A stretch of 64,000 nt of DNA, from the NCBI GenBank assembly GCA_003313425.1, contig NHZP01000013.1, positions 992,001-1,056,000 on the forward strand. The letters are read 5' to 3'. The DNA comes from Pseudopyrenochaeta lycopersici (taxonomy: Eukaryota; Ascomycota; Dothideomycetes; Pleosporales; Pseudopyrenochaetaceae). Positions 34,379-43,985 of the stretch are shown here, piece by piece. The first letter of the stretch is position 1. Every line of letters starts with the position of its first letter. The notes beneath the pieces were generated by a model. That model was not told where the DNA came from, did no database searches, and saw only the letters and a list, made by a program, of their open reading frames with translations. A program made the translations under genes and the position numbers.

Positions 34379-35828
34379 CCAGCGTCAAGCCACCAAGGAT
34401 GCCGGCCAGATCGCCGGTCTCAACGTTCTCCGTGTCGTCAACGAGCCCACTGCTGCCGCCCTCGCCTACGGTCTTGACAAGGCCACTGACAACGTCGTTG
34501 CCGTCTACGATCTTGGTGGCGGTACTTTCGATATCTCCATTCTTGAAATCCAGGCTGGTGTCTTCGAGGTCAAGTCCACCAACGGTGACACCCATCTCGG
34601 TGGTGAAGATTTCGACATCACCCTCCTCCGCCACCTCGTCCAGCAGTTCAAGAAGGAGCAAGGCATCGACCTAAACAGCGACCGCATGGCTATCCAGCGT
34701 ATCCGTGAGGCTGCTGAGAAGGCCAAGATTGAGCTGTCCTCGTCCTCCCAGACCGACATTAACCTGCCCTTCATCACCGCCGATGCTTCCGGCCCCAAGC
34801 ACATCAACACCAAGCTCACCCGCGCTCAGCTCGAGAAGATGATGGATCCCCTCATCAGCCGAACTGTCGAGCCCGTCCGCAAGGCCCTCAAGGACGCCAA
34901 CCTCCAGGCCAAGGACATCTCCGAGGTCATCCTCGTCGGTGGTATGACCCGTATGCCCAAGGTCATCGACTCCGTCAAGAGCATCTTTGGCCGCGAGCCC
35001 GCCAAGTCGGTCAACCCCGATGAGGCTGTTGCCATTGGTGCTGCTATTCAGGGTGCTGTCCTCGCTGGTGAGGTCACTGACCTTCTCCTGCTCGACGTCA
35101 CTCCCCTGTCTCTCGGTATCGAGACTCTCGGCGGTGTCTTCACCCGCTTGATCAACCGCAACACCACCATCCCCACCAAGAAGTCGCAGGTCTTCTCTAC
35201 CGCTGCTGATTTCCAGAGCGCTGTCGAGATCAAGGTCTACCAGGGTGAGCGTGAGCTTGTCCGTGACAACAAGATGCTAGGAAACTTCCAGCTTGTTGGT
35301 ATCCCCCCTGCCCACCGCGGTGTTCCTCAGATTGAGGTCACCTTCGACATCGATGCCGACTCCATTGTCCACGTCCACGCCAAGGACAAGTCTACCAACA
35401 AGGACCAGTCCATCACCATTGCTTCTGGATCAGGTCTCTCTGACGCTGAAATCGAGAACATGGTTCGCGACTCCGAGCAGTACGCCGAGCAGGACAAGGA
35501 GCGCAAGAACGCCATCGAGGCTGCCAACCGCGCCGACAGCGTAGTCAACGACACCGAGAAGGCCTTGAAGGAGTTCGAGGACCGCCTCGACAAGGCCGAG
35601 GCCGAGAAGATCAAGGAGAAGATCACCGCCATGCGCGAGTTCATCTCCCAGAGCCAGGCCGGCGAGGGCACCGCCACCGCTGCCGAGATCAAGGAGAAGA
35701 CCGACGAGCTCCAGAACGCCTCTTTGAGCTTGTTTGACCAGATGCACAAGGCCCGATCTGAGAGCCAAAACCAGGGCGAGCAGCAGCAGCAGCAACAGCC
35801 CGAGGGTGAGGGCGAGAAGAAGCAGTAA
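33689..35828 (+). CDS. SSC1: Mitochondrial Hsp70 chaperone (Ssc1/DnaK type)
   Basis: Three exons, 33689-33715, 33775-33967 and 34027-35828, both introns 59 bp, give 673 residues. The Arg/Ala-rich N-terminus ([20 protein letters not shown], ending near SRGYA) is a mitochondrial presequence. Then come the ATPase domain motifs [13 protein letters not shown] (about 48-60), [14 protein letters not shown] and [12 protein letters not shown], the linker [18 protein letters not shown], the peptide-binding domain and a C-terminal lid. The tail is Gln/Glu-rich ([17 protein letters not shown]) rather than the ER HDEL or cytosolic EEVD, which agrees with a matrix location. It drives protein import as part of the TIM23 motor and folds matrix proteins. 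Codon choice is strongly biased to C-ending codons, a sign of high expression. Confidence 0.97.
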
Positions 35829-36457
35829 ATGCTTTTGATCGTTCCATCCTGGTTCCCTCTCTTTCTCCTTTCATCTCTTCATTTATGGCAAAAAGCAGGC
35901 GTCTTGCATCCAGTAACGATCGGTCTGGGTTGGGTCACTCTAGATTTGTACATTTTGTATCATACCTTTTCGATTTCTTCTCCACACTAGCGTTTATTTT
36001 AACTACCCTTGTACTACCCTTTATTCAGTCTTTGGGTCATGTCGGAGTAACGAAAAAGATATCCTCTGGCGGATAAAAGAAGAAATTGTGGCAGACGGTG
36101 TAATCGCATGGCAGAGCTGATGAATGTACTATAGCAAAGAGACGTGAGACGGCTGCTTCTCCGCTCTACAAATAAAAATCTTTCAACTTCATTCTTGCCC
36201 TTGGTCTGTACGGTGAACATTATCGAAGTAGATTAGCATCAGCGTGACAACCCGTAAGACGGTGCATTGCACATCATCCACTCCAGTCAGACTGATTCTT
36301 AATATCCAAATTGTTCACTGTGGGGTAAGAACGTACCCCCCACATAGGCCTCGGAACTGGTATCGAGATGTTTAGTCTACCTTACGTCACCAAAAGCCGT
36401 CTACATCCGCGAATCTCCTCTGCCGACATTGCCAGTTAGAAACCACAAAGGAAATAT
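35829..36457. other. Intergenic: SSC1 3' end and ADH promoter
   Basis: About 630 bp. T-rich 3' UTR up to about 36020, then promoter sequence. No gene recognised. Confidence 0.5.
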
Positions 36458-37840
36458 ATGGTGGCGCTGACATCTATGCAAAGGCTAGCTAGACACACCT
36501 CTTACACGTGCATAGCTCCACGGTCATTTACCGCACGCGGATTCGGTACGCGGACCCTTTCGGACGGCTTTGTAACCCCACACAAGCACCGATTCAAGAG
36601 CAACCTTTCGGCAAAGCCAAACATTTTTTGTCGATATTTGAACTGCCGTCCTCCTCTGGCCTCTCAAGCTCTCCGTCACAAGTCCACCAAAGCCAAACCA
36701 ACAATGACAGAAAGCTCCAATCATCCGCTCGCCGGCCTCTGGCAGCCAACACAGCTTCAGAATCTACACTACGGCTCCGGTTCTGTTCAAAAGCATCTAA
36801 TAGCATGTTTACCAAAGGAGTCGAGTAAGGCGTTTATCATCACGGGCAATTCTTTGGCAACCAAGACTCCCCTGGTAAAGCAAGTCGAACAACTCCTGGG
36901 AAATAGGCATGCTGGGACATTCAGCAAAATCGGCGAACACGCACCAGTCGCCCAACTCGACGAAGCTACCAAGATCGTCGAGGGAGACAGTTCTGTAGAT
37001 ACTGTGATTTCCATTGGAGGTGGCAGCCCAATTGACTCGGCAAAAGCTATCAGTTACCGTCTGCACGACAAGTCTGGAAAATGGCTCTACCACATCGCCA
37101 TTCCCACTACCCTCTCTGCCAGCGAGTGCACAATGATGGCCGGCTACACCGAGTCTAATGGTGTAAAGACCGGAGTTCGAGGCAAAGAACTAGTCCCACA
37201 CGTCGTTCTCTACGACGCTAGTTTCGCGCTGCACACCCCCGAGCGGCTATGGCTCAGCACTGGCATGCGTGCCATGGACCACGCTATCGAACTCCTGTAC
37301 CATCCCACAGCAGCTGAGATGCCAGCAAGATGGTTGACGCTGCAGGCGGCGGGGACGTTGTTTGAGGAGCTAGTTAAGTATAGGAGTAATCCAAAAGACG
37401 AAGACACTATTACAAAGCTACAACTCGCTGCGTTTGCCAGTCTGGGGTTCCTGGGCTGCAACATCAAAGGCGGTCTTGGATTATCCCACGCACTCGGATA
37501 TGCCCTCGGATCACCGTACAGCATCCCCCACGGCATCACATCCTGCCTGACGCTCGGCCACGTTGTCAAGCTGCAAGCGCAGAACCCGGCTGCTGCTGAG
37601 CAAGTCGCCCGTTTGCTCCCGTTCATTGGCGAGTCCAAGTCCAGTGACGTGTCCAAAGACGCTGAGAAGGTCGGAGAGAGGATTCTCAAGCTGGTAAAGG
37701 ATCTAGGGCTTGATAGCGACTTGCGCAATTACAAGGTCGGAAAGGACCAGATTCCGGTCATCACGAAGAGAGCGACTGGCCAGGAGAGTGGAGAGGTGTA
37801 TGATAAGGTGGAGGGGCTGGTGAAGGGCTTGTTCGTATGA
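36458..37840 (+). CDS. Iron-containing alcohol dehydrogenase, maleylacetate-reductase-like
   Basis: Single exon, 460 residues from the ATG at 36458. Family features are the NAD(P)-binding GGGSPIDSAKAIS, IPTTLSASECTMMAGYTESN, and metal-ligand regions GMRAMDHAIELLYHP and GLSHALGYALGSPYSIPHG. The IPTTLS..E/C..AGYT pattern and the LWLSTGMRAMDHA block are closest in style to maleylacetate reductases (reduction of maleylacetate to 3-oxoadipate in aromatic-ring catabolism) rather than to lactaldehyde or butanol dehydrogenases. The first 82 residues precede an internal ATG at 36704 (MTESSNHPLAG), where the family homology begins. They are basic and hydroxylated (RLARHTSYTCIAPRSFTARG), like a mitochondrial presequence, so two products by alternative start are possible. 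The substrate is inferred, not proven. Confidence 0.85.
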   Translation: MVALTSMQRLARHTSYTCIAPRSFTARGFGTRTLSDGFVTPHKHRFKSNLSAKPNIFCRYLNCRPPLASQALRHKSTKAKPTMTESSNHPLAGLWQPTQLQNLHYGSGSVQKHLIACLPKESSKAFIITGNSLATKTPLVKQVEQLLGNRHAGTFSKIGEHAPVAQLDEATKIVEGDSSVDTVISIGGGSPIDSAKAISYRLHDKSGKWLYHIAIPTTLSASECTMMAGYTESNGVKTGVRGKELVPHVVLYDASFALHTPERLWLSTGMRAMDHAIELLYHPTAAEMPARWLTLQAAGTLFEELVKYRSNPKDEDTITKLQLAAFASLGFLGCNIKGGLGLSHALGYALGSPYSIPHGITSCLTLGHVVKLQAQNPAAAEQVARLLPFIGESKSSDVSKDAEKVGERILKLVKDLGLDSDLRNYKVGKDQIPVITKRATGQESGEVYDKVEGLVKGLFV

Positions 37841-38059
37841 CTAGATGGTCGGGAACGACTCTGATGAGTAGCTGTAGATGAAGAAATGATGCTTCATGGC
37901 GAGAGTGGAAGCTACGAGGAAAAGCCAAATATGATTCTAAAAGTCTTAGATGTACACAAGATGCAATGTTTATCGACTCCTGCAATCAAAATACATTTCG
38001 TAGCATTCTCTATAAACATGAAATCTAAAATCTACCATATAATCAAACTCCCCGCCTAC

Positions 38060-39564
38060 TCACAGCCTAGCACGAGGCTCCTCCACCAACACCCTCTCCG
38101 CCTTCGCATTCTCCTCTCTCCACCACTTCCTCCTCCGCTCATGCCCCGCCATAAACACACTGAACCACTCGTCCTCAAACTTGGGCAATCTGCGGCCCGG
38201 CGCGCCTTCCGCCGGCTCCCCCGCAAGCCGCCTCAGCGTCTCAAAGTAGTTTTCAAAGTCTGGAAATATCAACGCAAACGCAGGCCCGTCGCCTAGCTTT
38301 GCAACCCGGTCTTGCTCCCACTGCCCCTGCTCGGCTACCGGCGGCAGCGTCGCGCGGCCGGAGAGTATGCGCGCTGCGAGCACGGCTTGCCATTCGAAGA
38401 CCTTGAAGGTTAGCCCCGCGCCCACGGCGCCCACGAAGAGCAGGCTGGGGTCGGCCTGGTACACGACGTGTTGGTAGAGCCCCGGGACGCGGTTGTTCCG
38501 GACTTGGACGTGTGGCAGGAAGGGGAGGGACCAGGAGTAGCCTGTGCCGAAGATGATTTCGTCGACGTTCGCTACGCTAGTGCCGTCGACGAAATGGACT
38601 GTTCGCTCGCCGTTTGCGGCGGAGATGTGCGAGACGGAAGGCTTGGAGATGATGCCTTGGTGCTGGAAGGCGACGTCGCCGAAGTAGCCGTTTGGTTTGT
38701 GCCCGATTACTACGGCGTATACTGGCCCTTTGGCTATGCCGATGAGATCGTATGCAATGTCGGCTGCTGATACGGATGCACCTACGACAACAACCTTCTA
38801 ATACAGGGTTAGCAGTTGAACGTATTCAAGCATATGAGTGACCTTACCTTCCCTCGATAAGCGTCCCGTCCGCGAAACATTTTTGTATGCTTCACGCTCC
38901 CTGGCCTCGCTGTTTCAAAGTCTTCCAGTCCTTCTATCTTAGGAATGTAGGGCACGCTGAAATGTCCATTTGCTACAACGACAGCATCGAAGCGCTCTTC
39001 CCACCACTCATCCTCGCCTGTGACATCGCTATTTTTGCGTAGCACTAGTCTCCATTCACTTCCAGTCTTCTCGGCAAGTTCAACAGTGGTATTATAGGAT
39101 ACCAGCTTGTCGTAGCCATTTCGGTTCACGAGTGATGCGAGGTACTTCTGGATCACAGCGTGGTGCCGGAATGGCGTATCTTGGCCGTGCTTTGAAATAG
39201 AGAGCGGACTGCGTTGGTTCGGAATAGGCTCTTTCGAGAAAGACATAGGCACATCCGCCACATTTGTTTCCATGTAGGGGTAGACCGAGGATTCTGTATA
39301 CCGGGCTTGCTTCGCCCTTGGAGTCCGTCCTGGCAATTTTGACGGTATTTGAATAGATGGATCGGCATTGCGAAAGGCAAGAGCTGTGAAAGTCGACGGC
39401 TCTAAATTTGGTGGTGGCCCTTTGTCGCTGACCCAACATCCTCCCGGAGCTTCTCTTCGCTCAAAGACGCGGATCGTCTCAAACGACTTCTCTTGAGCAA
39501 GCGCATCAATTGCAATTGCCCCAGCAGGACCGAGCCCAATTACTGCTACACGCTTGACAACCAT
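38060..39564 (-). CDS. Flavin-containing monooxygenase (FMO-like)
   Basis: Two exons, 39564-38848 and 38797-38060, across a 50-bp intron (GTAAGG..TTAG, CTAAC branch), give 484 residues. The FAD-binding Rossmann motif is at the N-terminus (VAVIGLGPAGAIAIDAL) with RREAPGGCWVSDK behind it. A GSVKHTKMFRG segment resembles the FMO identifier FxGxxxH. The splice creates the NADPH Rossmann motif GKKVVVVGASVSAAD, and FGTGYSWSLPFL is the ATG(Y) motif. Such enzymes oxygenate N, S or carbonyl substrates; the target is not predictable here. It converges with the maleylacetate-reductase-like gene and diverges from an MFS carrier over about 600 bp, so a shared catabolic role is possible but untested. Confidence 0.88.
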
Positions 39565-40166
39565 CTTTGCTCTCTTTTCCAGGCCTTCCCATTGACAAAA
39601 GGCGCGGGACTATGGTTCGGATGAAAGAAAGAAAGGTCGGAGGGGAAGATAGCTGAAAGTCGCGTCCGTGCAATTAACGCTACTTTTTAGACCACGGCAA
39701 GCCCTCATCGGCATAGGCGCTCTAGACTCCCCACTCCATCGCGTGGCAGCCATACCGCGTTCACTCCTGCGTAAACCCATTGCGAAGTCGTCGTGTTTGC
39801 GACATGGACTCGTCCAATGGCGCAATTGGCTTAAACCCTGCCTCGTTAAGCCTTGGCCCCGCCCTATCCACCACTCACCATCACCACCGCCGTTGCACCT
39901 TGACGATGGTTGGTGTCAGCCTAGAGAGTGCCATGTACTCTGAAGAGAAATGCCCCTTGGATACTCGTCGCCCGCGTCGGCATGGCGCTCGGCATGATAA
40001 GGATCGTGAAGGATGCCGATCCGGGGCAGCCCTCGCAAACGCCAGTCGTGCCTTGAATCACGAAATAGGGCTTGGAGAAAAATAATGCACTTGGAAATTT
40101 GTATGTATATCCAGCGTGGGTTTCCACACATGTGGGCTCCCGAGAACTTGGTTCGTGTCTGATACT
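39565..40166. promoter_or_regulatory. Divergent promoter between FMO and MFS carrier genes
   Basis: A 602-bp region separating two start codons. It carries CACCATCACCACC-like sequence near 39875 but no element I can name. Frames on both strands are unsupported. Confidence 0.45.
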
Positions 40167-41794
40167 ATGCCTGCGTCTGAAGAAAAAGGTGTTTTTGATC
40201 ACGGTGGCTTGAGCAATAGCTCGGGATCCAATGATGGCGATGTGTTTGACTTGGAGAAGGATCCATCTGCACTGCGGGCGAGACGAAAGTAAGTCTGTAT
40301 AGTTAGTTCCTGAAGGGTTTAATTGATCAAATGTAGGGTCGACTTGACCGTCCTACCTCTCCTCTTCCTAGGTCTCTTGGTCTTCCAGCTCGACCGCATG
40401 AACCTCGCCAGTGCTCTGACGGATGGCTTCGCAAGAGACATTGGCGTGAATCAAAACACTATCAACCTTGGGAATCAATTGATGTTCCTTGGTATTGTAG
40501 TCCTGGAAATTCCGTCCAATATCATCCTCCAACGTGTAAGCATCTGTCGTGTCAGAGCCAAATATAGACTGATCATTCACAAAAGATTGGACCGCGGAAA
40601 TGGATATCAGCCCAAGTCTTCATCTTTGGCCTCGTAGCGACGCTGCAAGTGTTTGTGAAGAACAAGACTGGCTTTTTGATAGCCCGCTCGTTTCTCGGCT
40701 TGTGTGAAGCCGGATATATCCCAGGCGGCATCTACACGCTTTCGACATGGTATACCAGACGCGAGCTAGCAAAGCGAGTGGCTGTTTTCTTCTTTGGTAT
40801 GTTTGGTGGCAACGCGATCAGTCCGTTGCTGGCAAGTGGTATTCTGAAACTACGTGGCCACGGTGGTATGAAGGGGTGGCAGTGGTTGTTTTTGCGTAAG
40901 TCATCCCCTGCAAAGCTATTGCGGAAGAATACTGATATGAAAACGATAGTGGAAGGTGTTTTTACCATGGTTGTCTCGATTACGCTGCTGTTGCTTCTCC
41001 CGGGCTCACCAGATCAGCCCCGTCCTCTTCTCTCGCCAGGTCTCATCCGCTTCAAAGCCGACGACCGTGAAGCTCTGCAGCGACGACTCCAGGCCGATGA
41101 TGATACTCGCCTACCCGGCTCTCAAGGGCTTCATATTCCTCTCTCCTTAGTTTGGAAGACTGTCAAGCACTATCGCCGCTGGCCGCACTACGTCTCTACC
41201 TTTGCTGTCTTCTCAACTTGGTCATCTCTGACCACCTACACGCCAAGCATCATCATGGCTCTAGGATTCCAAAGAATAGAAGCAAATGCCTTAGCCTGCG
41301 TAGGCGGCTTTCTTGCCCTCGGCGTAGTATTCTTCTTCGGCTGGCTTTCCGACAAGACCAACAAGCGCGGGCTCTCCGTGATCATCGCGCAATCCCTATA
41401 CCTCATCATCCTCATCGTAACCCGCGCTATACACCCTCATGTGGGTAAGTGGTCGCGGTGGGGGCTGTGGACAACCGTCAACGCGTTCGCTATCGGCTAC
41501 CATCCTGTGCATAACTCCTGGGTGCAGTTGAATTGTAAGGATCCACGAGAGAGGAGTATTAGTATCGCCATGTGGGTTATGAGCGCAATCAGCGGGTTGA
41601 TGGCTGGAACACAGTACTATCGCGGAGGTGATGTGCCATTTTACCGCAATGGTTTGCGGATCCAAACAATTATGGTGGCTGTTGGTATGGTCTTTGCAAT
41701 CATCCAAGTAGCCGTGTATATCTTGTATAACAAGAAACTTGTGCGAAGGTGGAAGAGCGAGGGTGGGGAGAAGCCGTGGTTGTACACACCTTGA
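40167..41794 (+). CDS. MFS transporter, anion:cation symporter group (Dal5/Tna1-like)
   Basis: Four exons, 40167-40288, 40337-40535, 40586-40895 and 40950-41794, with introns of 48, 50 and 54 bp, give 491 residues. The last intron is a multiple of three and would insert KSSPAKLLRKNTD-type sequence if kept; splicing instead restores WLFLLEGVFTMVVS, the family sequence. Twelve membrane helices are expected: LTVLPLLFLGLLVFQLDRMN is helix 1, LARSFLG-type ARSFLGLCEAGYIPGG is helix 4. The C-half HNSWVQLNCKDPRERSISIA matches the allantoate/nicotinate/pantothenate permease group, which imports organic acids or vitamins at the plasma membrane. The substrate is unknown. Confidence 0.9.
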
Positions 41795-42061
41795 CAAGGA
41801 GAGGAACTTTTAGTAAAAAAAAAGTAGGAAGGAATTTGAGTATTCAGAAAATAGACTAAAGAAGATAGAGGGATATAACGGAAGGGAGTATTATTATGCA
41901 ATCAAGATATCATTCAGCTAGGTCACTTCACTACAAGAGACATTCTCCAAACCCAGCTTTCTTGTTTGCCCAGCGACATGAACTGTCGGCCTGATATTAT
42001 GATTGCAGCACCATAAATTCCTCATAGCATGTCAAATCCTTCCATCTGAATTGAACCCCTC

Positions 42062-42757
42062 CTATATTTGCCACTGACGGGGTTCTTTGAACATTGGACC
42101 GATCCTGTTCCCGTAAGCGTCCCACATATAGCGAGGGTTTTCCCACAAGCCCTGGTTCTCAATCTGAAAGAGATTCTTTCCATCCTTCCAACCAACCCCA
42201 TCTATCCATCCCTCAGGCGGAGTGTCAAGAATCATGGTCAGACCGTGCGGACACTTATTGCCCTCCAGAAGTATGCCGCACCTGAGAGGACCACATCGAA
42301 CATGGTATGACTTTCTTCCACAGACAATATATTGGTGCTGACCAGAACCGTCATTCATAGTGAACTCGTCAAGTTTTACCGTGAGATTTTCGTGGTATTT
42401 CTCTGCGGCCATACGCAATCTATTGACTTCTTCGTCTGGTAGAGGTTTCCTGGCCGCTATCCTTTTATCCTGGAGCACCTTGAAACAGTCCTTCCACATG
42501 TCTGGGTCGATCTCCATATGCATTGGGAGCCCCGGTATATCATTCTCAAAACAGTATGTAATCATTTCGTCCATCCACCTCAACTTGAAGGCTTCGCCTT
42601 CTCGATCTAGCTTGGTAATCGTGTGTTGGTCTTGTCCAGAGTTGAGTGCATCCAGCCATGGTCTTTTGTACTCCCAAACCTTTTTGTGGAAGAATTGTAT
42701 GTATGGCATGGGTTCCTCCTTTACATAATCTTCTGGGTATGAGTAGGGCCAGAACAT
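42062..42757 (-). CDS. Hypothetical protein, no recognised family
   Basis: An uninterrupted frame of 231 residues from the ATG at 42757. I do not recognise the family. The sequence is rich in Trp, Tyr, Pro and Met (MFWPYSYPEDYVKEEPMPYI, FKLRWMDEMITYCFEND) and has a Cys cluster late in the chain (VRCGPLRCGILLEGNKCPHG). Aromatic content and lack of low complexity argue for a folded real protein. A 42-bp intron with a weak donor (GTTCAA) but a good branch and acceptor (GGCTAACAGTCTCTAG) would join an upstream exon at 42928-42850 in frame through 42807. That would add about 43 residues, including a hydrophobic stretch (TFCTLPYFAFSSI) that might act as a signal peptide. Confidence 0.6.
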   Translation of the reverse strand: MFWPYSYPEDYVKEEPMPYIQFFHKKVWEYKRPWLDALNSGQDQHTITKLDREGEAFKLRWMDEMITYCFENDIPGLPMHMEIDPDMWKDCFKVLQDKRIAARKPLPDEEVNRLRMAAEKYHENLTVKLDEFTMNDGSGQHQYIVCGRKSYHVRCGPLRCGILLEGNKCPHGLTMILDTPPEGWIDGVGWKDGKNLFQIENQGLWENPRYMWDAYGNRIGPMFKEPRQWQI

Positions 42758-43985
42758 GTTGGAGATGAGGTTTGAAAGGTCTAAGTGGTGATTATCTTGA
42801 GCTTGTTCTAGAGACTGTTAGCCTGGGGGATACTATTCAATAGTTGAACCTATGCTCGAGAATGCAAAATATGGCAGAGTGCAGAACGTTAAGGTCTTTA
42901 TACTCGAGGATTGAGTACTGTGCGTCATTGCCTATGACCCTGCATACCCAACACCTATGACTTGCTGATGTGCTAAAGACAACCAAAGATCTATTTCAAC
43001 CTAGTCATGGGTCGTAGCCTCTAGAAAAACATGTCAACTATGACCCTGAGATTTATAAGCGCTCGTAGTGCTCACGGTTCTCACAAGTACTCTCTGTGAC
43101 TGCCGAAGCCTGACAATGTGGTTCATAGTATATGACTGCCGTCAAAACGAGAGTCAAAAGTAGAATTACCAGGAAATTGACCATGACACTTGCATTTTGC
43201 TGGGCAAAATGAGCGAAGAATCATTTCAATTTAGGACTCATCACAAACTCATTGCCAGCTCATGATTGGGATCTCTCATTGATATTTGTGGCTGTAAAAG
43301 CAACAGTTTTACCCAAATATAGGGTATTGTAGAGACAATTGTTTGTCACTTTCTATAATTTGTTTGACTCGATCCGCCTAGTCATCTCTTGTGTGCAAAA
43401 CATGACTTGGTCTCAAAATAAGAACTCTATATCGGCCACCGGCATAGTTGAACGCGTAAAAGTTCCAGCCAGTTTGCATTTTCCAGAGTAGTAAACAAAA
43501 GATGGTGCAAGAATTTCCTTCAATAAACTGGCCTTCTGCTAGGCACTACCATAAAAGACCCAGACATTACAAAGGACGTAAAAGCTTCAGGGGACCACAG
43601 GAGAAATGAAAAATACTGATGAGCTGTAGGACATTCACCCTTTGTGACAACGTATTCAATCCATAATATCTCTAACCAAATATTCAGATGATGGCTAGAC
43701 ACAAGAAGACTTCTAATAGTTATTGGATTAGATCTGATAAACTCCTGGATGGGCTTGAATAATGTGTCCATGTCAGCAAGTAAACATGATCAAGGGAAAG
43801 GCGATGATTTTGCCAAGCAGAATGAGCATGGACTTGTGGTTCAAGTGGACTCCGCGCTGGAGCCCCACTTTTGCTCGGCAAAACCTTCCGCCGCAGTCCA
43901 GAAATTTTGAGTTCACAACCTAACCTCCTACCAAGCTTCAAACTCCCCACGTCCACGCTTGAAAATCCCTCGATCGCTCGGCAAG
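42758..43985. other. Intergenic, AT-rich
   Basis: About 1.2 kb between divergent genes, apart from the possible short upstream exon at 42850-42928. Small frames only, and no repeat recognised. Confidence 0.5.

Noticed and set aside
34044..34661. 205-codon antisense frame inside the mitochondrial Hsp70 gene
   Set aside because: It is a shadow caused by strong C-ending codon bias in SSC1; the repetitive Gly/Leu/Val product has no domain.
35430..35795. 121-codon antisense Leu-rich frame in SSC1
   Set aside because: Also a codon-bias shadow of the sense gene.
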